Assembly (NCBI RefSeq): GCF_002933855.1
Contig: NZ_BFAQ01000007.1
Location: forward strand, 1-42,660
DNA from: Vibrio penaeicida
Lineage (GTDB): Bacteria > Pseudomonadota > Gammaproteobacteria > Enterobacterales > Vibrionaceae
Reading direction: 5' to 3'
DNA: 42,660 nucleotides
Shown: one piece after another, positions 36,000 through 42,660 of the stretch
How positions within the stretch are numbered: the first letter of the stretch is position 1
How the letters are laid out: each line of letters starts with the position of its first letter
Notes under the pieces: generated by a model
What the model saw: only the letters and a program-made list of their open reading frames with translations
Databases searched by the model: none
What the model was told of the DNA's origin: nothing
Program-made: the position numbers and the translations under genes

Positions 36000-36061
36000 G
36001 CCAAGAACCCATTCCTAGGTTTCATTATTCTGTAGAGGTTATACCTCAACAGGAGATCACC

Positions 36062-36784
36062 ATGAGACAACTACTTTTTCGCTTATGTGAAGCGTCTGAC
36101 GGACGCCAATTCGCTTTTTTAACTGACCAACCTGACGTTGAAGACATGTTCGACAGTGGTTACAAAGTCGCCTACAAATTCAGAGATAACGGTAACGGGC
36201 AAGAATTACTCGCCAAATGGCGCGCTTCTTACTCGGTCACTTCACAAGAATTTGAACAGCTCCCCGACGACGATGAACTGCCAGAAGGTTTGCAATCGGC
36301 TTTTGACACCATGATTTCAAGCTTAATTCCGGGTGTAGACGTGTTCTTCTGCGACTACAACCTTGCCATAGAGGCCGACCTACCGATTTGCAATGACATG
36401 ATGGAACGCTACCGCTCTACAGATTTCGTTCTCTTTTCTTGCGAAGATCTTATCGGTAACGATCCTAGCACTCAGCCTTATATGGTCTCTTACGCCTCTG
36501 CGCGTTACCCTGAAAGTGGCAACACAGGCAGCCAGCATCGTATTTATTGCAAAACCGATTCGTTTGCGTTTTGCCAAGCAGTACACGCGATTGTGATTCA
36601 AAGAGAAAAAGACGCCCTGACAGGTGGGCACATCCGCACAGAAGTGGATACTTACATCAATGAAAAACCCATAGAAGCCGCCACAGCGGAACAGGTCATC
36701 AATCGTTTTGTCGAAGCGTTGCCTCAATTTAACAGCAGTATCAAAGCGTTAAATGCGCCGGACTCTATCTCCAACAGGGAGTAA
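36062..36784 (+). CDS. alpha/beta protein of unknown function
   Basis: A 240-residue cytoplasmic protein. The pattern of hydrophobic strands ending in acidic residues (GVDVFFCDYNL near 90-100; TDFVLFSCEDL near 120-130) recalls a Rossmann-like or degenerate receiver fold, but I cannot assign it. ATG with AGGAG upstream. The stop is 4 bases before the next start, so the two are coupled. Confidence 0.6.
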   Translation: MRQLLFRLCEASDGRQFAFLTDQPDVEDMFDSGYKVAYKFRDNGNGQELLAKWRASYSVTSQEFEQLPDDDELPEGLQSAFDTMISSLIPGVDVFFCDYNLAIEADLPICNDMMERYRSTDFVLFSCEDLIGNDPSTQPYMVSYASARYPESGNTGSQHRIYCKTDSFAFCQAVHAIVIQREKDALTGGHIRTEVDTYINEKPIEAATAEQVINRFVEALPQFNSSIKALNAPDSISNRE

Positions 36785-36788
36785 TGCC

Positions 36789-37745
36789 ATGAGTTCAGAC
36801 GAAATGTACTATGCGGCGTTCAGCGCCGCATTAATGGCAGGGGCGGAGCCCGGAATTGCGCAGCAGTTGGCTTATCAGTTGGCGTACATCAACCTTTCGA
36901 GCCCACATTCAGATCCAAATTCTGTGCCCAATATAAAGCCCACTGCCATTGAACCTGAATCCGAGCCAATAAAATCGCATAGCGTGCATTCATGCGCAAT
37001 TGTTGAACCTGAACCGCTTGCGACCAATGCGTTCGTTCGCCCGATTAACCCACTCAATCACGTAGACTGGTTGAGTGGAGGCACCCTAAACGAAAGAGGT
37101 TTGCGGCTTGGTTTGCGTCGGTCATCTTCGTTTTCGACCAAATCTGCTCGCAACACATCATCATTCACAACGAAGCAACCATTTACAACAAAGCCATCGT
37201 TCACAAAAAAGGCATCGAGCGATAAAAGTACATTGAAAGTGGCTAAAGCAATTCCACGCCCACATAAAATCAACCAAGCCATTATGTTGGCTATGATGGA
37301 CACCGACAGCCAAGCGCAAAGCAAATTCATTGCTGCGCTCTATTTCTATTGGAAAAGCCACCAAAAACACAGCGGTGGAAACACCAAATCGACCTACTGG
37401 TTATTGATGCATGCCATTCGCTGTTATTTATTTGGCACCACTTTTCAATGGAAGGAAAGCTTTGCAAAAAGCATAGAGGACAGGCAGCAAAACAAACCGA
37501 TGTACCCAACAGTGAAGGAACTATTAGAACATCTCAATTTCAATAGAGAGGAGTCGCACCATCTCCATTCTTTGAACGATCAGATCAGTTACTACCCATG
37601 TAATCAGCAAATTCAATGCATTGAGCTGGGCTTGGCATTTCGTCCCGAGATCATTTCCGATTTTGAATTAGCTAACGCAACACACCAACAAGCCCTCAAT
37701 CTCCACAAAATGGAAGATGCTGCCCTATGGGCTATGGCGTCTTAA
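36789..37745 (+). CDS. protein of unknown function with disordered linker
   Basis: A 318-residue protein: helical N-terminus (MSSDEMYYAAFSAALMAGAE), then a Pro/Ser/Thr-rich linker of about 120 residues with FTTKQPFTTKPSFTKK repeats, and a C-terminal globular domain (about 165-318, containing KFIAALYFYWKSHQKH and a possible Trp/His-rich helical core). No family recognised. The ATG at 36789 has GGGAG upstream; the longer in-frame reading overlaps the preceding gene and is not used. Confidence 0.6.
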   Translation: MSSDEMYYAAFSAALMAGAEPGIAQQLAYQLAYINLSSPHSDPNSVPNIKPTAIEPESEPIKSHSVHSCAIVEPEPLATNAFVRPINPLNHVDWLSGGTLNERGLRLGLRRSSSFSTKSARNTSSFTTKQPFTTKPSFTKKASSDKSTLKVAKAIPRPHKINQAIMLAMMDTDSQAQSKFIAALYFYWKSHQKHSGGNTKSTYWLLMHAIRCYLFGTTFQWKESFAKSIEDRQQNKPMYPTVKELLEHLNFNREESHHLHSLNDQISYYPCNQQIQCIELGLAFRPEIISDFELANATHQQALNLHKMEDAALWAMAS

Positions 37746-37767
37746 ATCGGTTCGCTTCATAACCAGA

Positions 37768-37793
37768 CCTGTCGGTATCAAAAGTACCGGCAG
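37768..37793 (+). other. hairpin after the unknown gene cluster
   Basis: CTGTCGGTA and TACCGGCAG form a 9-bp stem (one G-T pair) with a 7-base loop, 22 bases past the stop. It is not followed by a T run, so it is a weak terminator candidate separating the unknown cluster from the decarboxylase operon. Confidence 0.4.
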
Positions 37794-37907
37794 CCAATCT
37801 CTAACTCAATCTGATGCCAGAAGATCCCCCGAGAGATTCACAGTTATAACAGTTCCTTTTTAAACCCCGAGTTAAACGCAACATTGCCCACGTTTGAATC
37901 AATAAGC

Positions 37908-37924
37908 CTCGTTAAATTAACGAG
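37908..37924. promoter_or_regulatory. palindrome upstream of the decarboxylase operon
   Basis: CTCGTTAA-A-TTAACGAG is a perfect inverted repeat with 8-base arms, 28 bases before the decarboxylase start. It could be an operator near the transcription start or a hairpin in the leader. No regulator gene is adjacent in the window. Confidence 0.5.
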
Positions 37925-37952
37925 ACATTCGTTCAAATATTCTGAGGCACTT

Positions 37953-39491
37953 ATGAGCTTTCCTCACTATTTATCCATCTGTGAAAATGGAATACCCGCA
38001 TCTGAAAAAGCCAATATTTTAGGAAACTACTTGGATGAAATGCGCCTAAAAAAAACACACTTTTTAGGCTATCAAACGAACCAAGAGGTGATTTTCCCAC
38101 CTGAAATACGCCCCTTTTTATCACTTAATTTACTCAACTTAGGCGATGGGTATGAAGAGGGTTCTTATCAAATCAATGCCAAGCAATTTGAGCGTGCTGT
38201 TCTCGATTATTACGCCCGATTGTGGGGTATGACCATGCCTAACTCGCAGCGAAACTATTGGGGTTACGTCACCGCAATGGGCTCCACAGAAGGCAACTTA
38301 TATGCCCTATGGAATGCCAGAGACTACTTAAGCGGAAGCGCCGTCGAAGGGTATGAGAAATCGGTGCATGTACCGAACCCGCCAGTGTTAATTAGCTCCG
38401 CCTGTACGCATTACTCTATTTACAAAGCTTGCCAAATGTTAGGGATCCCCACCTTCAACCAAGTGGGTGAAAAACTCGGCGCTTGCCCTATCAACCAAGG
38501 GGATTGGCAGAAAAGCCTCGCAGTGGATGAATACGGGTCGGTTGTCGAGCAAGACTTATATCGTCTCACCGAATTTTTTGTAGAACGGCAGCATCCGGTT
38601 ATTTTATTTTTGAATCACGGCACCACCTTCAGCGGTGGCAGTGACGCCATTTTTCAAATACTGACCACATTAAAGCCCCTATTAGGTGTCAACACAGAGC
38701 AGAATAGGCGCTATTGGGTTCATGTGGATGGCGCGCTCTCGGCCAATTTCTCGCCGTTTCTGCAATCGGATCCTTTTTCTGTCTCTTCTGAACCTTATGA
38801 ATTTCGCCACCGAGAAGTGATGTCGATGTGTACCAGCCCTTATAAATGGCTAGGCGCACCTTGGAGCTGCGGTATTTACCTTATGCAGGAAAGGTACAAA
38901 GTCGGCTCGTCAAACCGCCCGACCTACATAGCCGGGCGCGACTCCACCATTGCCGGCTCTCGGCAAGGACTTTACTCCCTTTACCTCTGGGAACGGCTCA
39001 CCTCTCTTGGTACTCAAGGGCTAAAACAGATCGCTCAGCAAAATGAAAACAACGCTGAATACTTGCAAGCCGCACTGCAACAGCTCTCCAATTCAAAACG
39101 ACTGCAGCAACAAAAGTTCACCGTATTACCCCGAATGCCGGGTGCCAACATTGTTCGGTTCTCGTCGCCATGCGCTCACATCAATAAGAAATATTCCCTC
39201 GCGCAAGAAAATATATCGATAAATGGCAAGGCACAACGTTTCAGCCACGCCGTGTTACTGAGCCACGTTCAGCGCCCCTTAATTGATCAATTTTTGGCTG
39301 AGCTCTCCGCCTCTAATGCGTTTGACGCCCATACATTGCCGACACTCAACCCATTGGTCAGCCAGCCCAATTTTTATACACCTCAATCTCGCGTGGTTCA
39401 CCTTCAATCCAACCTTGTTCACCCAAACACCAACCTTGTTCACCCAAACACCAACCTTGCTCATCCAAACACCCTAAAGGAGAGCCAATGA
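37953..39491 (+). CDS. PLP-dependent group II amino-acid decarboxylase (His/Ser decarboxylase-like)
   Basis: A 512-residue enzyme. The pattern matches the histidine/serine decarboxylase branch: NYWGYVTAMGSTEGNLYAL (101-119), THYSIYKA with the PLP-stacking His153, HVDGALSA with Asp259 contacting the pyridine nitrogen, Lys298 for the Schiff base in SPYKWLGAPWSCG, and RDSTIAGSRQG (329-339). All catalytic positions are present, but the His normally before the Lys is Tyr297, which is unusual. The product should be a primary amine; which one (histamine, ethanolamine or other) cannot be read from sequence. The last ~45 residues include three NLVHPNT repeats. The ATG at 37953 has GAGG upstream; its stop overlaps the channel start (ATGA). 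Confidence 0.88.
   Translation: MSFPHYLSICENGIPASEKANILGNYLDEMRLKKTHFLGYQTNQEVIFPPEIRPFLSLNLLNLGDGYEEGSYQINAKQFERAVLDYYARLWGMTMPNSQRNYWGYVTAMGSTEGNLYALWNARDYLSGSAVEGYEKSVHVPNPPVLISSACTHYSIYKACQMLGIPTFNQVGEKLGACPINQGDWQKSLAVDEYGSVVEQDLYRLTEFFVERQHPVILFLNHGTTFSGGSDAIFQILTTLKPLLGVNTEQNRRYWVHVDGALSANFSPFLQSDPFSVSSEPYEFRHREVMSMCTSPYKWLGAPWSCGIYLMQERYKVGSSNRPTYIAGRDSTIAGSRQGLYSLYLWERLTSLGTQGLKQIAQQNENNAEYLQAALQQLSNSKRLQQQKFTVLPRMPGANIVRFSSPCAHINKKYSLAQENISINGKAQRFSHAVLLSHVQRPLIDQFLAELSASNAFDAHTLPTLNPLVSQPNFYTPQSRVVHLQSNLVHPNTNLVHPNTNLAHPNTLKESQ
39412..39474 (+). repeat. three 21-bp tandem repeats at the decarboxylase C-terminus
   Basis: Units start at 39412, 39433 and 39454; the first two are identical and the third differs at two bases. 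Each encodes NLVHPNT or NLAHPNT, so copy-number change keeps the frame. They end 17 bases before the stop codon and the channel's start. Confidence 0.9.
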
Positions 39492-40483
39492 AATCCCTAT
39501 TTTTTGCGCTGTGTGTACTGATTTTTTTATCTTTTTCAGCAAATGCACAGCACGTTATTCACACCTCGTTTTCGATCAATAAGATTTACGGTGTCAACAC
39601 CATTGATCAAACCTACAAAATCGATGGTTACCTCGTAGCAACTTGGCAAGACGTTAAGCACCCTCTTAAGCCAAAATCAGGGGTTCGATTGATAGAAAAC
39701 CAACACCTCGACAAGCTGCTTGAAGAAGGATCGTGGGTGCCAGCATTTGAATTCATCAACATCATAGGGCAGCGCCTCACCCCAAATAAACGCTTGGTGA
39801 TCGCGAGCAATGGCGACATTACCTACAACGAACGATTTCAAGGCACCTTCACCACAGAGATGGATTTTCGCCGCTTCCCGTTTGATCGCCAATCTTTTGA
39901 AATCATCATGGAACCCTTTTCGTTCGATCAAGAACGCTTAAAGTTTGGTGACGCCAGCGTGTATGTGGAGGAGTTAACCAACAAAATCATCAGCGAATGG
40001 GATATGGAAAGCACCCCCACCGCGAAAGTGAGCCAACACAGCTACCACCATTTGGATGACGCCGAAAGCACCTACTACTCCCGCTTAACCGTAACCATCG
40101 ATGCCAACAGAAAGCCGAACTATTACCTTTGGCAGTTTATTCTTCCGCTGTCGTTAATATTGGTCGCGAGCTGGGCGGTATTTTGGATTGAAGGGTTTTC
40201 TGAACGCCTGATGACGTCGTTTACCATGATGCTGACGGTCGTGGCGTATACCTTCTACACCAGTAGCCTGCTGCCACGGCTGCCCTACACCACATTTATT
40301 GAACGCATGATCATCATGGGGTACGTCAGTATTTTCGCCGCCATTTTGATCATCGTGTTCGTCAAAATCCGCGAAGAAAAAGGCAAAGCCGCCCACGCTC
40401 TGATTCCGTACTGCCGAACCGCGTTCCCTACCTTTTTTCTTGCCGCGATAGCCATCTTGATCGGAGTAAACAGCCAACTATGA
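39488..40483 (+). CDS. pentameric ligand-gated ion channel, ELIC-like
   Basis: A 331-residue prokaryotic Cys-loop-family channel. Signal peptide to about residue 20 (SANA), then a beta-sandwich ligand domain with the Pro-loop FPFD (130-133), M1 (212-234), pore helix M2 (238-262, ERLMTSFTMMLTVVAYTFYT), M3 (269-292) and M4 (311-328). From memory of the Erwinia/Dickeya channel ELIC it is closely similar throughout; positions corresponding to its primary-amine site appear conserved: Glu88 (AFEFINI), Glu142 and Phe144 (EPFSF), Tyr186 (HSYHHL), with Tyr197 in place of loop-C Phe. The short M3-M4 loop is bacterial. ATGA overlaps on both sides tie it to the decarboxylase and the Cache gene. Likely a cation channel opened by amines. 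Confidence 0.93.
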   Translation: MKSLFFALCVLIFLSFSANAQHVIHTSFSINKIYGVNTIDQTYKIDGYLVATWQDVKHPLKPKSGVRLIENQHLDKLLEEGSWVPAFEFINIIGQRLTPNKRLVIASNGDITYNERFQGTFTTEMDFRRFPFDRQSFEIIMEPFSFDQERLKFGDASVYVEELTNKIISEWDMESTPTAKVSQHSYHHLDDAESTYYSRLTVTIDANRKPNYYLWQFILPLSLILVASWAVFWIEGFSERLMTSFTMMLTVVAYTFYTSSLLPRLPYTTFIERMIIMGYVSIFAAILIIVFVKIREEKGKAAHALIPYCRTAFPTFFLAAIAILIGVNSQL

Positions 40484-41817
40484 GACCATCCAAATCTTTA
40501 CAGACCATCATTGAAGCGGTGATCTGTTCATCCATCTTCATTTTACTGCTCGGGGTCACCACCTACTTGCTCTATTCCAAATCGCTCAATGCGTTGGAAG
40601 ACCAAATCAAAATAGGGCTGATTTCGACAGTAAAAACCTCGGCTTCAACGCTCGATGGCGCAATGCACCTTACCTTTGATGAAAGCACCAAAGCGTCCGA
40701 TGCAAGCTATCAAGCCATGGCCGAAAAAATGGAGAAGATCCGCCGTTCCGCTGCGGATGTTCGTTACATTTACACCAGCGTGCTCAAAGACGGCAACGTC
40801 TACTTTATGGTGAACCCGAGCCCACAGAACGATGCCGATGGCGATGGTTTGCCCGATCCTCCCCCCGCCCTGATGACCTTGTATGACGATGCTCCGATCG
40901 AGTTAAAACGATCGCTCGAACGATACAGTATTGAGATCAGCACCTACAGCGATCAATGGGGCAGTTTCATCAGTGCGTATGCACCCTTTTATAGCGACCA
41001 AGGAGACTTTGCCGGCATATTGGCAATGGATTTGGAAATCAGCGCTTTTCAGGAAAGGCTAGAAAGTATTGAGCGCGTGTTCGATAAAGCCAAGATCATC
41101 ATTCTGTTTTTGGGGATGATTGTGGGTATGATCATCTGGTGGATACGCCGTTCGCAAGTCAATCACCTCAACACCATTCGCCATCGAGAAGCCAACGCCA
41201 AAGAAAAGCTTTCTCGTGCACATCATTTAAATGTACTGCTTTCTGGATTAACGACATATTTTTACAAGCGCATTCCAAGGGATCTGGTGAAGCACACACC
41301 ACGCGTTCGAGCGCTTTATCATTACTCGCAAAGCTTGAGACCCTTAGCCTTTCAATCAGACAAGCAATCGGTTCAGGATTGGTTCCACTCATTGGATCAG
41401 CACACCTACAAACGTTGCAAAGGTTTTCATGACTGGCACATTCCAATGCAAACAGAAGCGGTGTTCACCAGCGATAAAATCACGGAAGAATTAACACAGC
41501 TGCACGCTCAACTGGCAAGAGCACAATCAGAACAGCTCAGAGCGGAGACCAGCTTATTAAAAGAACACCTCGATTGCTGGGCATTTTCTACTCATTTTTA
41601 CTTGGATACGTCTTCTAAACTCATCGCCCTTCATTCGTTGATAGCCAACGAGTTTGAGCACATTACTGGCAGCGCCTATATGGCACAGCAAACCCCAGAC
41701 GAGCTAGGCATCATGAGCACCATCAACCGCTTAAGACAAATGGGCTTCGACTTAGTCTCGGGTGAAAAAAACCGAATCGAGCTGATTTGGAAAGTGTATA
41801 AGGAGAATACAGAATGA
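40480..41817 (+). CDS. Cache-domain membrane sensor without a known output domain
   Basis: A 445-residue protein. TM1 at about 8-32; an extracytoplasmic region (33-200) of dCache type with RYIYTSVLKDGNVYFMVNPS, the Asp-rich DADGDGLPDPPPAL and the GSFISAYAPFYSDQGDFAGI motif near the membrane; TM2 at about 203-222; then about 220 cytoplasmic residues. The cytoplasmic part begins with a coiled region and contains a second helical stretch (QLARAQSEQLRAETSLL) but shows no HAMP, histidine kinase, GGDEF, EAL or chemoreceptor tip that I can recognise. dCache domains commonly bind amino acids and amines. Starts within the channel stop codon and ends within the transporter start. Confidence 0.8.
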   Translation: MRPSKSLQTIIEAVICSSIFILLLGVTTYLLYSKSLNALEDQIKIGLISTVKTSASTLDGAMHLTFDESTKASDASYQAMAEKMEKIRRSAADVRYIYTSVLKDGNVYFMVNPSPQNDADGDGLPDPPPALMTLYDDAPIELKRSLERYSIEISTYSDQWGSFISAYAPFYSDQGDFAGILAMDLEISAFQERLESIERVFDKAKIIILFLGMIVGMIIWWIRRSQVNHLNTIRHREANAKEKLSRAHHLNVLLSGLTTYFYKRIPRDLVKHTPRVRALYHYSQSLRPLAFQSDKQSVQDWFHSLDQHTYKRCKGFHDWHIPMQTEAVFTSDKITEELTQLHAQLARAQSEQLRAETSLLKEHLDCWAFSTHFYLDTSSKLIALHSLIANEFEHITGSAYMAQQTPDELGIMSTINRLRQMGFDLVSGEKNRIELIWKVYKENTE

Positions 41818-42660
41818 CGAAAATCGCCCCTTTTTTACTGATCATCGCGACCTTGTTTGTTCAGCTTTCCTCTGGCATTAACTACGTCACCATACCGCTC
41901 ACTATGAGTGAGCAGGGCTATGGCAACACCTTAATCGGATTTGCCATGAGTTTTGAGATCATCGGTATCCTTTTACTTTATCGCCCCCTTTCTCGTTGTG
42001 TGGAAAAATGGGGGTTGTCTCCCTCCATTCTTCTGATGTCGGTACTTCGAGCTTCCAGCCTTATTTTACTCTCTCACAGCCAACATTATCCGTTATGGTT
42101 GATGGGTATTTTTTGCTACGGCGCATCCACGGGGATGATGCTGGTGATCATCCAAACCTCATTAAACACCTGTATTCAAGGCAAGCTAAAAGGTTTAGTT
42201 ATGGGGTTATTTTCGGCGGCACTTTCAGGCGGGCTCGCACTGGGACCATTGCTGCTTCAACTGCCGTATATCGACCCCGAATGGCAACTGGAAACCAGTG
42301 CCATCATCACCAGCTTACCCTTTGTGCTTCTGCTGTTTGCTGGGCAAAAAGCGCAGTCTTCCGACAATGCAGGAACCGTTCGGGTAAGGTTTGCGCTGCG
42401 CCACGCCAAAGTCATTCTAGTCTCAGCGTTTGTTGGCGGCATCAGCTTCTTTGGTTTGCCCTCTTTTCTCACTTTATACGGAATGGAAAACGCGCTTACC
42501 GAATCACAGTCGCAACTTCTGCTGACCATGTTTATGTTTGGTAGCGTAACCCTTGGCATATTTGTTAGTACTGGGGCGTCTTTTCTCAACCGCAGCATTG
42601 TGGTGCTGGGTTGCATTTTTACTTCAGTGGTGTGCGCGGTGTACCTTTCACTGGCGGTTT
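41814..42660 (+). CDS. MFS transporter, 3' end outside the window
   Basis: At least 282 residues are visible; the frame is open to the window edge. The N-terminus (MTKIAPFLLIIATLFVQLSS) begins TM1 and about eight hydrophobic segments follow, with MFS-like features such as EIIGILLLYRPLSR after TM2 and GASTGMMLVIIQTSLN in TM4. It resembles the YcaD-like branch of MFS. ATG overlaps the Cache stop (ATGA) and AGGAG lies 8 bases upstream. Context suggests it carries the amine or the amino-acid substrate of the decarboxylase, but substrate is unknown. Confidence 0.82.
   Translation, partial: MTKIAPFLLIIATLFVQLSSGINYVTIPLTMSEQGYGNTLIGFAMSFEIIGILLLYRPLSRCVEKWGLSPSILLMSVLRASSLILLSHSQHYPLWLMGIFCYGASTGMMLVIIQTSLNTCIQGKLKGLVMGLFSAALSGGLALGPLLLQLPYIDPEWQLETSAIITSLPFVLLLFAGQKAQSSDNAGTVRVRFALRHAKVILVSAFVGGISFFGLPSFLTLYGMENALTESQSQLLLTMFMFGSVTLGIFVSTGASFLNRSIVVLGCIFTSVVCAVYLSLAV

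Overview
The window looks like a chromosomal segment of a marine gammaproteobacterium of the Vibrionaceae (Vibrio or a close relative). Reasons: the housekeeping block mpl-ubiX / fbp / ppa / ytfP / tamB-tamA, next to a TPP-controlled thiBPQ operon, follows the gene order I recall from Vibrio chromosome 1; a chitobiose/cellobiose-type PTS operon is present; and the left edge carries the promoters and boxA of an rRNA operon. All identifications come from reading motifs; no database search was run.

Layout. (1) 1-345: leader of an rRNA operon on the minus strand, with two near-consensus tandem promoters and boxA; the 16S gene lies beyond the left edge. (2) 346-3677, minus: a helix-turn-helix regulator, an HD-GYP c-di-GMP phosphodiesterase and an HDOD protein. 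(3) 3798-9188, minus: chbB-C-A-F-G-like sugar PTS operon with a LacI-type repressor, a perfect 12-bp palindrome upstream and a terminator hairpin before the repressor gene. (4) 9613-10076: a DUF2170 gene with its own promoter. (5) 10078-13604: thiBPQ under a TPP riboswitch. (6) 13662-15683: mpl-ubiX. (7) 16033-17822, plus: fbp and ppa, with three 22-bp-phased direct repeats before ppa. (8) 17991-23842, minus: tamA-tamB-ytfP. (9) 24044-27646, minus: a 1200-residue FG-GAP lipoprotein.

From about 27.9 kb the window becomes accessory. A plus-strand set (muramidase, lamin-tail-domain protein, four-helix membrane protein) is followed by an AT-rich DUF3644 gene with an HEPN-type RX4H motif, then a 'mobile mystery protein' A/B pair (HTH plus Fic). 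That pair has three 32-bp-phased operator palindromes over its promoter and appears to sit at the 3' end of a small helical gene, a diverged piece of which lies on the far side. From 34.25 to 37.75 kb run five plus-strand genes of unknown family (lipoprotein, helical protein, two low-complexity proteins, one alpha/beta protein).

The most striking part is 37.95-42.66 kb: four genes joined by 4-base ATGA overlaps. They encode a PLP-dependent group II amino-acid decarboxylase, an ELIC-like pentameric ligand-gated ion channel with an apparently conserved primary-amine site, a Cache-domain membrane sensor with no recognised output domain, and an MFS transporter cut by the window edge. The simplest reading is that an amine is made, sensed by a channel and a receptor, and transported by one co-translated unit. 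This is inference from context plus the known amine gating of ELIC, and is the main candidate for an undescribed system here.
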